From: Rhizobium herbae
GTDB lineage: Bacteria > Pseudomonadota > Alphaproteobacteria > Rhizobiales > Rhizobiaceae
Assembly (NCBI RefSeq): GCF_019511375.1
Contig: NZ_JAEUAO010000002.1
Span: 1,116,001-1,180,000 of the forward strand
DNA: 64,000 nucleotides
Direction: 5' to 3'
Within the stretch, counting starts at the first letter, position 1; every line of letters begins with the position of its first letter. Of this stretch, positions 41,954 to 51,638 are shown one piece after another. The notes under the pieces are model-generated. The model saw only the letters and a program-made list of their open reading frames with translations, was not told where the DNA came from and ran no database searches. Position numbers and translations under genes: made by a program.

Positions 41954-44929
41954 ATGCAGACGGATATGCGGCGTTTGGCGAATATCGCCACATGCACCCT
42001 GCGGCCGATGAGTCAGGCGGATGCGAAGTCCGTCCTTTCCAGCCTCAAGGATATCGGCAAACTGCATCCCGAAATTGCCAGCCTGCTGGCCTCGCAAACG
42101 CCGCTGAAGGACTTCATCGTCGCGGCCTTCTCGCTGTCTCCCTATCTGCGTGATACCGCGCTCGCTCATCCGCAAGTGCTCGTGCGGGCTCTTGCCGGCC
42201 CGATCACAGACCATCTCGGCGACTGTATCGAAACGGCACGCAACGCCTGGAAGGGGGGCGAGGGCGGCAAGGCCCTGTCGGACGCCGAGATCATGGCGCG
42301 GCTGAGAAATGCCAAGCGCGACATCGCATTCGCCATGGCACTCGCCGATCTTTCACGCCTGTTCGATGTGCGCGAAACGACACGCTGGCTGAGCGCCTTC
42401 GCAAGTGCTGCCGTCTCGGCGACGATCAATCACCTGCTGCTCAGCGCGCATGACGCCGGCAAGCTCAACGTGATCGATATACAGCAACCGAGCGAAGGCT
42501 CTGGTGTCGTGGTTCTCGGCATGGGCAAGCTCGGCGCATTCGAGCTGAACTATTCTTCCGATATCGATCTCGTCGTCTTCTACGAGCCGCAGGCGCCGCT
42601 GATCATCGATCCCCAGGACGCGCCGGAGACCTTCGGCCGGTTGCTGCGCCGGATGATCCGCATATTGCAGGAGCGGACCGGTGACGGTTATGTCTTCCGC
42701 ACGGACCTGCGGCTGCGGCCCGACCCCGGCGCGACACCGCTCGCCATTCCGGTGGATGCCGCCATGCTTTACTATGAGAGCAGGGGGCAGAACTGGGAGC
42801 GCGCGGCATTCATCAAGGCGCGGCCTGTTGCTGGCGATCTCAAGGCCGGCGAGGCGTTCCTGCGCGAACTGACGCCTTTCGTGTTTCGCAAATATCTCGA
42901 CTATGCCGCGATCGCCGACATCCATTCGATCAAACGGCAGATCCACGCCCACAAGGGGCATGGCGAGATTGCCGTCAAGGGTCACAACATCAAGCTCGGG
43001 CGCGGCGGCATCCGCGAGATCGAGTTCTTCGTCCAGACGCAGCAGCTGATTGCCGGCGGGCGAATGGCGGAACTCAGGCGGCGCGCGACCGAGCCGATGC
43101 TCGAAGGATTGGCGCGGGCAAACTGGATCGATGGGAAAACCGCCGAGGAACTGATTTCCGCCTACTGGTTCCTGCGCGATGTCGAGCACCGCGTCCAGAT
43201 GGTCCGCGACGAGCAGACGCATGTGCTGCCGACGACGGAGGCGGAACTCAAGCGTATCGCCTACATGATGGGCTTCGCCGACGTCGCATCGTTTTCGGCA
43301 GAGCTGTCGCGGGTGTTGAAGACGGTGGAGCGCCGCTATGCCCAGCTTTTCGAGCAGGAGGCGAGGCTTTCGGCGGAGACGGGCAACCTCGTCTTCACCG
43401 GCCAGAGGGACGATCCGGATACCTTGGAAACCCTGAGGAAACTCGGGTTCGAGCGGCCGCAGGACATTTCCCGGACCATCCGCACCTGGCACTATGGCCG
43501 ATACCGCGCGACCCAATCGGTGGAGGCGCGCGAACGGCTGACGGAACTCACACCGCAGCTTCTACGCGTCTTCGGGGAAAACAAGCGGGCCGACGAGGCG
43601 CTGCTGCGTTTCGACCATTTCATCGCGGGCCTGCCGGCCGGCATCCAGCTTTTCTCGCTGCTCGGCAACAATCCGGGGCTGCTGTCGCTGATCGTCAACA
43701 TCATGTCTTCGGCGCCGCGGCTTGCCGATATCATCGCCAGCAAGCCGCACGTCTTCGACGGCATGCTGGATCCGCGCCTGCTCGTCGAATTGCCGACGCG
43801 GGATTATCTGGCCGAGCGCATCAACGGCTTCCTTTCCGGCGCCCGCCACTACGAGGACATTCTCGACCGATTGCGTATCACCGCGTCCGAGCAGCGATTC
43901 CTGATCGGGATCCGGCTCCTGACAGGTGTGATCACCGGCGTGCGGGCGGGGTATGCGCTCACCGACCTTGCCGACCTGATCATCGCGGCAACACTTGAGG
44001 CCGTGCTGCTTGAGGTGGAAGCTGCGCACGGAAAGTTCCCCGGAGGGCGCGTCGCCGTCGTCGGCATGGGCAAGCTCGGCAGCCACGAACTGACCGCCGG
44101 CTCGGATGTCGATATCATCCTGCTCTACGACCATGACGAGACGGCCTTTGAATCGAATGGTCCAAAGCCGCTCGATTCCGTCCGCTATTTCACGCGCATC
44201 ACGCAGAGGCTGATCTCGGCCCTCTCGGCCCCCACCGCCGAAGGCGTACTCTATGAAGTCGATATGCGGCTGCGCCCGTCGGGGAACAAGGGGCCGGTTG
44301 CGACGCGCATCAATGCCTTCGCAAAATACCAGCGGGAAGAAGCGTGGACCTGGGAGCACATGGCGCTGACCCGCGCGCGGGCACTCTGCGGCGACGATAG
44401 TCTGATCGCGGAGGCGAACACGATTTTTCGCGAAGTGCTCGGCCAGACGCGTGATATCGGAAAAATCGCGGCGGATGTCGCGGAGATGCGCGAGCTGATC
44501 GACAAGGAAAAGCCACCGAGTGATGTCTGGGATTTCAAGCTCATTCCGGGCGGGTTGGTCGACATCGAATTCATCGCCCAATATCTCATGCTGGTCGCAC
44601 CGGCTCGGGGCGGCGACGTGCCGCCGAGCGGGACGTCGACGGCCGATGTGCTGCAGGCGCTTGGGCCGGCGTTGATCGCGCCTGCCGATCTGGAGACCAT
44701 CCAGGAGGCGCTGGCGCTGTTTACCAGCCTCTCGCAGATCGTCAGGCTGTGCCTGGACGGTGACTTCGAGATGAAGGACGCTCCGGCGGGCCTGATCGAT
44801 CTGCTCTGCCGTGCGACCGACATGCCGGACGTCAAGGTGCTGGAGGCGGATATCCGTCGCCTCTCCAAGGCCGTGCGCCGGATATTTCAGGCGGTCGTCA
44901 AGCCCTGCAGCGCCGCGCGCCAGACATGA
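41954..44929 (+). CDS. glnE: Glutamine synthetase adenylyltransferase/deadenylyltransferase GlnE
   Basis: Bifunctional enzyme that adenylylates and deadenylylates glutamine synthetase according to nitrogen status through PII. The 991-residue length is typical. Both nucleotidyltransferase domains are intact: FELNYSSDIDLVVFYEPQA (N-terminal, deadenylylating) and SHELTAGSDVDIILLYDHDE (C-terminal, adenylylating), each with the G/S-S/G-D-x-D pattern. The central region has GRGGIREIEFFVQTQQLIAG. GGAGG precedes ATG 41954. It follows the kinase gene by 56 bases and converges with pleC. Confidence 0.97.
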   Translation: MQTDMRRLANIATCTLRPMSQADAKSVLSSLKDIGKLHPEIASLLASQTPLKDFIVAAFSLSPYLRDTALAHPQVLVRALAGPITDHLGDCIETARNAWKGGEGGKALSDAEIMARLRNAKRDIAFAMALADLSRLFDVRETTRWLSAFASAAVSATINHLLLSAHDAGKLNVIDIQQPSEGSGVVVLGMGKLGAFELNYSSDIDLVVFYEPQAPLIIDPQDAPETFGRLLRRMIRILQERTGDGYVFRTDLRLRPDPGATPLAIPVDAAMLYYESRGQNWERAAFIKARPVAGDLKAGEAFLRELTPFVFRKYLDYAAIADIHSIKRQIHAHKGHGEIAVKGHNIKLGRGGIREIEFFVQTQQLIAGGRMAELRRRATEPMLEGLARANWIDGKTAEELISAYWFLRDVEHRVQMVRDEQTHVLPTTEAELKRIAYMMGFADVASFSAELSRVLKTVERRYAQLFEQEARLSAETGNLVFTGQRDDPDTLETLRKLGFERPQDISRTIRTWHYGRYRATQSVEARERLTELTPQLLRVFGENKRADEALLRFDHFIAGLPAGIQLFSLLGNNPGLLSLIVNIMSSAPRLADIIASKPHVFDGMLDPRLLVELPTRDYLAERINGFLSGARHYEDILDRLRITASEQRFLIGIRLLTGVITGVRAGYALTDLADLIIAATLEAVLLEVEAAHGKFPGGRVAVVGMGKLGSHELTAGSDVDIILLYDHDETAFESNGPKPLDSVRYFTRITQRLISALSAPTAEGVLYEVDMRLRPSGNKGPVATRINAFAKYQREEAWTWEHMALTRARALCGDDSLIAEANTIFREVLGQTRDIGKIAADVAEMRELIDKEKPPSDVWDFKLIPGGLVDIEFIAQYLMLVAPARGGDVPPSGTSTADVLQALGPALIAPADLETIQEALALFTSLSQIVRLCLDGDFEMKDAPAGLIDLLCRATDMPDVKVLEADIRRLSKAVRRIFQAVVKPCSAARQT

Positions 44930-44967
44930 CCGCAAGGGACGCTGCGGCACTTTGAAACTGCTGGATA

Positions 44968-44999
44968 AATTCCTCAAATCGATGCCGATTTGAGGAATT
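44968..44999. terminator. Bidirectional stem-loop between glnE and pleC
   Basis: AATTCCTCAAATCG at 44968-44981 and its exact complement at 44986-44999 around a four-base loop. It lies between convergent genes and overlaps the pleC stop codon, suiting termination in both directions, though T-runs are short. Confidence 0.7.
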
Positions 45000-47355
45000 A
45001 TGCGGTAGCGCAGCCACCTCCGGCGCTCGGATCCGTATCGGGGATGCGCAGCGAGATGATCGTGCCGATGTTTTCCACCGAATGAATCCGCATCGCCCCG
45101 CCATGCAGGCTCGTCAGCGACCGCGAAATCGCAAGGCCCAGTCCGGAGCCGCCCTTGCTCTTGGCATACTGGCTCTGCACCTGTTCGAAGGGCTGGCCGA
45201 TTTTCTGGAGCGCCGCCCGTGGGATGCCGATGCCGGTGTCGGCGATGGTGAGTGTGACCGCGCCCGCCACCTTGCGGGCCCTGAGCGAAATCTTGCCGCC
45301 TTCATTGGTGAACTTCACGGCATTCGACAGGAGATTGAGCAGGATCTGCTTCATCGCCCGCCGATCCGCGACAAGCGTCAGGCCGGAGGAAACCTGCTGG
45401 TCGACGCAGATGCTCTTCTGCTTCGCCGGAATGGTGGTGAAGCGCAGTGTCTCCTCGATCAGCGGTGCAAGATCGATTGTCTCGCGGTTGATCTTCATCT
45501 GCCCCGCCTCGATCTTCGACATGTCGAGGATGTCGTTGATGACGTTCAGCAGATGTTTGCCACTGTCATGAATGTCGTGGGAATATTCGTCGTATTTCTC
45601 GGAGCCGAGTGGGCCGAACATCTTGTTCTGCAGGATTTCGGAGAAGCCGAGAATGGCGTTCAGCGGCGTGCGCAGTTCATGCGACATGTTGGCAAGGAAT
45701 TCGGACTTGGCCCGGTTTGCCGCTTCGGCCCGTTCCTTCTCGGCCTGATAATTGGCATTCGCAATCGAGAGTTCGGCCTTCTGGCGCTCAAGCGTGATGC
45801 GCGAGGTCGAGAGGTCGCCGATGGTCGCCATGAGACGCCGCTCGGATTCGCGCAGGCGAACCTGATGGCGCTTCAGCAGCGTAATATCCGTGCCGACGGA
45901 GACCAAACCGCCGTCGCGCGTGCGACGATCGTTGATCTGCAGCCAGCGCTGGTCGGCGAGCTGGACTTCGGATGTCTGCGAGTGGTTGGACCGGTCGGGA
46001 TCGGCGATCCGCCGCTCGATTATCGGGCGGGCTGCGGCCGCGTTGACGACGGAACGTTCGGTGCCTGGCACGAGAACGTGGTCAGGCAGGTTGTAGGCCT
46101 GCTGATAGTGGGTGTTGCACATCACGAGGCGATCGTTCTTGTCCCACAGCACGAAGGCCTCGGAGGTGCATTCGATGGCGTCGGCCAGCCGCTGATCGGC
46201 TTCCGCGTAGCGCTGGGCCAGCCGATGCTGCTCGGTGACGTCCATGGCGATCCCGATCAGATGCACGCGGCCTGACGCCGTGCGGATCACCTGCGCGCGG
46301 GCGCGCATCCAAACATAGTGGCCTTCGGCATGGCGCATCCGGAAGACCTGGTCGATCTGTCGGGCGTCGCCCTTGGCGATGGTACGCGCTACCTTGTAGA
46401 TGCTGCCGTCATCCGGATGCATCAGCCGGGCGGCGTCGCCGAAGGAGAGCACGCTGCTCTGCGGCGCCATGCCGAGCATCTCGTACATCGACCGCGACCA
46501 GAACAGGCGCCGGTTCGGCATGTCGAAATCCCAAAGGCCGCAGCGGCCGCGCGACAGCGCCGTTTCGACGCGCAGGTTGCTTTCGGCAAAAATCTGGTCC
46601 GCATCGCGCGCGCGCTTGGCCTGGATGTAATAGGCATAGAGCACGACGAGCAGGATGGCCGAGATGCCCGCAAACAACGTGACGTTCAACGAAACTTCGT
46701 CGCGCCACAGCTTTTCGAGCCGCGACAGCGGCGTCGCAACGAGCAATGTCCCGGCATCACCCGGCACCTGCATCAGCGCGACGACATGCTCGACGTCGCC
46801 GATGAAGGTCTTCATCACCGTCGAGCGCTCGCCGAAATACTGAAAGGCGGCGATTTCCGGGGCGATGGCCGCAAGCGTGCGGCCGGTATAGGCGGCGCCC
46901 TCTGGGGAACTTGCGAAAATTCGCCCGTCATTGCGGATGGTCAAAACAAAGGCGCCGGGCTCGAGCACATCCGGTGGCAGGAAGGTGCCGAGCCGCCGCT
47001 CCACATCCCATCGTTGCGCCTTGTCGAACAGGGCAACGGCGTCTTCCTGCAGCGCCGCGCTCGCCGTCGCGGCGGCGAGAACCGTCGCCTGGCGCGAACT
47101 TGCCTCCATGCGAGCATGTTCGACCATGATGCCGTTGACGCGGGAAATTGCGACGACGAGCAGAAAGGCGGTGATCAGGATCGGGATGGAACGCTTCAGC
47201 AGCGGCTCTGCGCGCGCAAGACGCAGCGCTGCCGGCTCCCTGAAAATCCGTGCGTGCTGGATGACGTCCTTGTCCAGGTTCAGGAAACCCGGAAATTTTG
47301 GCCGCAACCGCTCACCGGCCGCGCGTCCCCGCTGCGCTTCCGCCATCTTCGTCAA
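44998..47355 (-). CDS. pleC: PAS-domain sensor histidine kinase PleC
   Basis: A 785-residue membrane kinase/phosphatase acting on DivK in the alphaproteobacterial cell cycle. Span 1 is at about 52-70 (RSIPILITAFLLVVAISRV), a periplasmic domain covers 75-220, span 2 is at about 225-245. Two PAS regions follow (GRCGLWDFDMPNRRLFWSRS and AIECTSEAFVLWDKNDRLVM), a coiled coil, the HisKA block FLANMSHELRTPLNAILGFS and the ATPase domain (NLLSNAVKFT, DTGIGI, GSGLGLAISRSL). Position beside glnE matches the pleC locus of S. meliloti. Start TTG 47355 has AGGA upstream; ATG 47346 is possible. Confidence 0.9.
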   Translation of the reverse strand: MTKMAEAQRGRAAGERLRPKFPGFLNLDKDVIQHARIFREPAALRLARAEPLLKRSIPILITAFLLVVAISRVNGIMVEHARMEASSRQATVLAAATASAALQEDAVALFDKAQRWDVERRLGTFLPPDVLEPGAFVLTIRNDGRIFASSPEGAAYTGRTLAAIAPEIAAFQYFGERSTVMKTFIGDVEHVVALMQVPGDAGTLLVATPLSRLEKLWRDEVSLNVTLFAGISAILLVVLYAYYIQAKRARDADQIFAESNLRVETALSRGRCGLWDFDMPNRRLFWSRSMYEMLGMAPQSSVLSFGDAARLMHPDDGSIYKVARTIAKGDARQIDQVFRMRHAEGHYVWMRARAQVIRTASGRVHLIGIAMDVTEQHRLAQRYAEADQRLADAIECTSEAFVLWDKNDRLVMCNTHYQQAYNLPDHVLVPGTERSVVNAAAARPIIERRIADPDRSNHSQTSEVQLADQRWLQINDRRTRDGGLVSVGTDITLLKRHQVRLRESERRLMATIGDLSTSRITLERQKAELSIANANYQAEKERAEAANRAKSEFLANMSHELRTPLNAILGFSEILQNKMFGPLGSEKYDEYSHDIHDSGKHLLNVINDILDMSKIEAGQMKINRETIDLAPLIEETLRFTTIPAKQKSICVDQQVSSGLTLVADRRAMKQILLNLLSNAVKFTNEGGKISLRARKVAGAVTLTIADTGIGIPRAALQKIGQPFEQVQSQYAKSKGGSGLGLAISRSLTSLHGGAMRIHSVENIGTIISLRIPDTDPSAGGGCATA

Positions 47356-47506
47356 TTCTGTAGGTCCTCATGTGATTCGATGCGCCGCTCGCTCGAACCT
47401 GACCCAATGAATCAATTGTGATTCGGCTTGTCCAGTGGAAAATGTAAAACTTTATTAACCATTTATCGTCATTGGAAAATGATACTCTCGTCGACAGAGA
47501 CGAAAG

Positions 47507-47526
47507 AACCCCGCGATGGCGGGGTT
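47507..47526 (-). terminator. Rho-independent terminator of pepN
   Basis: AACCCCGC at 47507-47514 pairs with GCGGGGTT at 47519-47526 around GATG; on the minus strand TTCTTTCG follows. It lies 25 bases past the pepN stop. Confidence 0.75.
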
Positions 47527-47550
47527 TGACGCGGCATCCGCTGATAATTC

Positions 47551-50199
47551 CTACCCTTTGAGCATTCGCTCGACGATGTCGCTGACATCGACGGAGAGCT
47601 TCGGCGCTGCGGCGATCTCGCGCAATGCGTTGAGCGCATGCTCGGCGCGTACGTCCTCCAGCGACCGCCACGAGCGCATCGAGGTCAGGATGCGTGCTGC
47701 CAGCTGCGGATTGCGCGGGTCGATGTCGAGGATCTGGCGCGCGAGGAAGCGGTAGCCTTCGCCGTCGGCCCGGTTGAAGCCGGTCGGGTTGGAGAAGGCG
47801 AAGGTGCCGACCAATGCCCTGACCCGGTTCGGATTGGTGCTGTTGAACAGCGGATCGGCCATCAACGTCCTGACGCGGCCGAGCGCATCCGCCCCGGGGA
47901 TCGTCGCCTGGATGGTGAACCACTTGTCGATGACCAGGGCATTGTCGCCAAAGCGCGCCTTGAAGGCGGACAGCGCTTCGACCGTCTTCCTGTCGTCAGG
48001 GAAACGGTGGGCGAGGATGGTTAGTGCCTGGCTGAGATCGGTCATGTTGTTGGCCGACTTGAATGCGTCCAGCGCGCGGTCGGGCTGGTTTTCGGCATAG
48101 ACAAGATAGGAGAGGGCCGTATTGCGCAGTGCCCGGCGTCCGGCACTTGCAGCATCCGGGCTGAAGGGGCCATCGACCACCATTTCGTCCGCGAGCGTCG
48201 AAAAGATATCCCGGCCCGCTTTCGCGATTGCCGTCATGATGTCCTGACGTCCGGCGTGGATGGCATCCGGGTTGTTGTTGCTGCCGATCTCACGCGCAAC
48301 GTCGGCTTCGCTTGGCAAAGCCAGTGCCTGAGCCCGGAAGGCGGGCTCGAGCCTTGCATCGGCCGCCGCCGCGAGCAGCGCATCAATCAGCGCCCGGTCG
48401 CATTCAGCTTTTGCGCCTTCTCTGGCAATGGCCGTCGCTGCCACCAGATTCGGCAGGGCGAGGTCGTTCAGGGCCTGCCAGCGGGCGAAGAGGTCGCTTT
48501 CATGCCGGGCAATATGGGCGCGATCGGCCGGCGTCTGCTCGAAATGCAGGTTGATCGGCGCGGAGAAGCCGCGGTTGAGCGACAGTACCGGACGCGAGAC
48601 GATGCCGGTGAAGGTAACGGTCTGCTTGCGCTCAACGAGGTGGATGACGTCGCCGGTGACTTCTGCGCCGGTGGCGGAAGAAAGGGCGGCTTCTGAGCCG
48701 TCCTCCAGCAACAGTCCGACCCTGAGAGGAATGTGCATCGGCTCCTTGGTGCTCTGCCCGGGCGTCGGCGGCACCATCTGCTCGAGCGATAGCGTGAAGA
48801 CCTGTTTGGCCGCGTCATAGGCGGTCGAAGCGGTCACCAGCGGCGTGCCGGCCTGATGATACCACAGCGAGAACTGAGTCATGTCGCGCTTGCTGACTTC
48901 GGCAAAGCAGGCGACAAAATCCTCGATCGTCACCGCCTGGCCGTCGTGGCGGTCGAAATACAGGTCCATGCCTTTCTTGAAGAGGTCCGGGCCGAGCACC
49001 GTCGCGAGCATGCGCGTGACTTCGCTGCCCTTTTCGTAAACCGTCGTCGTGTAGAAGTTGTTGATTTCCCGGTATTTTGTCGGACGAACCGGATGCGCCA
49101 GGGGCCCTGCGTCCTCCGGGAACTGTTCGGCCTTCAGGTGGCGAACCTCGGCAACCCGCTTGACCGTGCGCGAGCGCTGGTCGGCGGAGAATTCGTGGTC
49201 GCGATAGACGGTCAGGCCTTCCTTGAGGCACAACTGGAACCAATCACGACACGTGATGCGGTTGCCGGTCCAGTTGTGGAAATATTCATGCGCGATGATC
49301 GCCTCGATATTGGCGTAATCGGCATCGGTCGCGGTCTGCGGATCGGCAAGGACGTATTTGTCGTTGAAGACGTTCAGCCCCTTGTTCTCCATGGCGCCCA
49401 TGTTGAAGTCGGAGACGGCGACGATCATGAAGATGTCGAGATCGTATTCGCGCCCGAAGACTTCCTCGTCCCACTTCATCGAGCGCTTCAGCGCGTCCAT
49501 GGCGTAGGCCGCGCGCGGCTCCTTGCCGTGCTCGACGTAGATTCTCAAGGCTACTTCGCGGCCGGACATGGTTGTGAAGGTGTCTTCGACGACGCCGAGA
49601 TCACCGGCGACCAGCGCGAAGAGGTAGCTCGGCTTCGGGTGCGGATCGAACCAGGCCGCAAAATGCCGGCCGTCGCCCATACTGGCACCGCCGAGATAAT
49701 TGCCGTTCGCCAGGAGCAGCGGCGCGGTCTGCTTGTCCGCAATGATGTTGACGGTATAGACCGCGAGCACGTCGGGGCGGTCGGGGAAATAGGTGATGCG
49801 CCGGAAGCCCTCGGCTTCGCACTGGGTACAATAGACATTGCTGGTACGATAGAGCCCCATCAGCTTCGTATTGGCTTCCGGATTGACTTCCGTCGTGATG
49901 GTGATCTCGAACGGGGCAGTTGCCGGGAGGTTGCGGATGGTCAGGCTGTCGTCGGCCACGTCGTAATTTGCCGCCAGGATTTCTTCCTGATCGAACAACA
50001 GGCCCGTCATCTTCAATTCGTCGCCATCGAGGATCAGTGGCGCATCCGGGCTGACGCCCTCGCGCCGGTGGAAGATCAGCCGCGCTTCGACCTTGGTTTC
50101 CCTGGGGTCAAGTTCAAAGGTGAGATCCACTCTCTCGAGGACGAAATCCGTTGGCCGGTAGTCTTCCAGATGAATGATTTCGCCCGTATCTGTCCGCAT
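47551..50199 (-). CDS. pepN: Aminopeptidase N (M1 metallopeptidase)
   Basis: Zinc aminopeptidase that trims N-terminal residues from peptides in the cytoplasm. The 882-residue product has the M1 exopeptidase motif MGAMENKGLNVF, the zinc site HEYFHNWTGNRITCRDWFQL with the third ligand Glu in LCLKEGLTVYRDHEF, and the C-terminal DUF3458-type helical repeats. ATG 50199 with GGGAC upstream places MRTDTGEIIHLEDYRPTDF at the N-terminus as in relatives; ATG 50217 abuts its ribosome site too closely. Read alone and leftward, divergent from an EamA exporter gene. Confidence 0.96.
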   Translation of the reverse strand: MRTDTGEIIHLEDYRPTDFVLERVDLTFELDPRETKVEARLIFHRREGVSPDAPLILDGDELKMTGLLFDQEEILAANYDVADDSLTIRNLPATAPFEITITTEVNPEANTKLMGLYRTSNVYCTQCEAEGFRRITYFPDRPDVLAVYTVNIIADKQTAPLLLANGNYLGGASMGDGRHFAAWFDPHPKPSYLFALVAGDLGVVEDTFTTMSGREVALRIYVEHGKEPRAAYAMDALKRSMKWDEEVFGREYDLDIFMIVAVSDFNMGAMENKGLNVFNDKYVLADPQTATDADYANIEAIIAHEYFHNWTGNRITCRDWFQLCLKEGLTVYRDHEFSADQRSRTVKRVAEVRHLKAEQFPEDAGPLAHPVRPTKYREINNFYTTTVYEKGSEVTRMLATVLGPDLFKKGMDLYFDRHDGQAVTIEDFVACFAEVSKRDMTQFSLWYHQAGTPLVTASTAYDAAKQVFTLSLEQMVPPTPGQSTKEPMHIPLRVGLLLEDGSEAALSSATGAEVTGDVIHLVERKQTVTFTGIVSRPVLSLNRGFSAPINLHFEQTPADRAHIARHESDLFARWQALNDLALPNLVAATAIAREGAKAECDRALIDALLAAAADARLEPAFRAQALALPSEADVAREIGSNNNPDAIHAGRQDIMTAIAKAGRDIFSTLADEMVVDGPFSPDAASAGRRALRNTALSYLVYAENQPDRALDAFKSANNMTDLSQALTILAHRFPDDRKTVEALSAFKARFGDNALVIDKWFTIQATIPGADALGRVRTLMADPLFNSTNPNRVRALVGTFAFSNPTGFNRADGEGYRFLARQILDIDPRNPQLAARILTSMRSWRSLEDVRAEHALNALREIAAAPKLSVDVSDIVERMLKG

Positions 50200-50683
50200 C
50201 GTTTGTCCCGCTGGCATCTCCCGCTATATGCTCGGGAGGAGGCTTGGTCGTCGTGAAGAGGCTGCGCATCCTGCGGAGCTTCGGGTGGTGGGATTGGTTT
50301 TTCTCGGTGGCCGATGCTGTGTTCCGGCCTGTCCGATCTGTCCCGCTCCCAGGTCTTGCATCAGAGACTTACGAAATTCGCCCTAACAATATTTAAATCG
50401 GGCGGTTCTTTTTGGCACAGATCGCGCAAATTTGCTTGCCGGCTCGTGTTCGTCGACCCACAGACGGATCACGGCACTTCTGCTGCCGGTTCCAGCCTAG
50501 GCCATTGATGCGGAGGCATCAAATATTTCCGCCTCACATCAAGAAAATTGATCGCCCATCCCGTTCATCGCGCGCTAGACTAACCCCGCCTGAGCGACGG
50601 ATTCTCCGCTCGCATCCTCCCTCGCAGCCCGTCGTGCTTTTGCTTTCGGCTCGCTGCCGTCTTGTCCGCTGAGCGTGCCGCCT
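50200..50683. other. Divergent intergenic region upstream of pepN and an EamA gene
   Basis: About 480 bases with no gene recognised. An AT-rich patch at 50370-50430 (including CAATATTTAAATC) is the most promoter-like part. Small open frames here lack conserved features. Confidence 0.5.
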
Positions 50684-51622
50684 ATGGATGCCGATTTTTC
50701 TCACCCGATGAAGGGCATTTCCCTCAAGGTCCTGTCCGTGCTGGTTTTCGTCTGCATGTCGACGCTGATCAAGGCGTCCGGTACGGGGATCGCCACGGGC
50801 CAGATTACCTTCTACCGCTCGGCCTTCGCCATGGTGCCGATCCTCGGTTACCTGGCTTTCAAGGGCCATCTGCGCACAGCCTTTTACACCAGGGACATTT
50901 TCGGCCATCTGGCGCGCGGCTTCATCGGCATCCTCTCCATGGGCTGCGGCTTTTATGGCCTGGTGCATCTGCCGCTGCCGGAAGCGATCGCCATCGGCTA
51001 TGCGATGCCGCTGCTCGCTGTCGTCTTTGCGGCGGTCTTTCTCAAAGAGACCGTGCGGGTCTATCGTTGGTCGGCGGTCCTGATCGGCCTTGTCGGCGTC
51101 GTGATCATCACCTGGCCGCGCCTGACATTGCTGCGCGACGGCGATATCGGAGCGGGCGAGGCGCTTGGCGCAATTTCGGTGCTTTTATCGGCAACGCTCG
51201 GGGCGGTCGCCATGGTGCTGGTGAGAAAACTGGTCGCCAAGGAGCGCACGCACACGATCGTGCTCTATTTCTCGCTGTCGGCCTCCTGCTTCTCGCTGCT
51301 GACGCTACCCTTCGGCTGGGAGCCGCTGCCGTGGAACTCCTTCCTGCTTTTGATGGCGGCAGGTTTCTGCGGCGGCGTGGCGCAGATCCTCCTGACGCAG
51401 AGCTACCGCTATGCCGACATGTCGACCATCGCACCCTTCGAATACACCTCGATCATCCTCGGCCTGATCATCGGCTATTTCCTTTTCGACGACGTGCCGA
51501 CCGGTGTCATGCTGATCGGCACGGCGATCGTGGTGGGCGCGGGCATTTTCATCATTTTCCGGGAGCACCAGCTCGGTCTCGAACGCAGGGGCGTGCGCAA
51601 GCACGTCACGCCACAGGGATAA
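50684..51622 (+). CDS. EamA-family (DMT) transporter
   Basis: A 312-residue membrane protein with ten predicted spans in two EamA repeats: ATGQITFYRSAFAMVPILGY and LPLPEAIAIGYAMPLLAVVF in the first, LLMAAGFCGGVAQILLTQSY and APFEYTSIILGLIIGYFLF in the second. Such proteins export metabolites, often amino acids; the substrate is unknown. The GTG at 50675 would add three residues. Monocistronic; it ends 16 bases before the convergent MFS gene. Confidence 0.88.
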   Translation: MDADFSHPMKGISLKVLSVLVFVCMSTLIKASGTGIATGQITFYRSAFAMVPILGYLAFKGHLRTAFYTRDIFGHLARGFIGILSMGCGFYGLVHLPLPEAIAIGYAMPLLAVVFAAVFLKETVRVYRWSAVLIGLVGVVIITWPRLTLLRDGDIGAGEALGAISVLLSATLGAVAMVLVRKLVAKERTHTIVLYFSLSASCFSLLTLPFGWEPLPWNSFLLLMAAGFCGGVAQILLTQSYRYADMSTIAPFEYTSIILGLIIGYFLFDDVPTGVMLIGTAIVVGAGIFIIFREHQLGLERRGVRKHVTPQG

Positions 51623-51638
51623 AGCCAGTATGGCAGGG

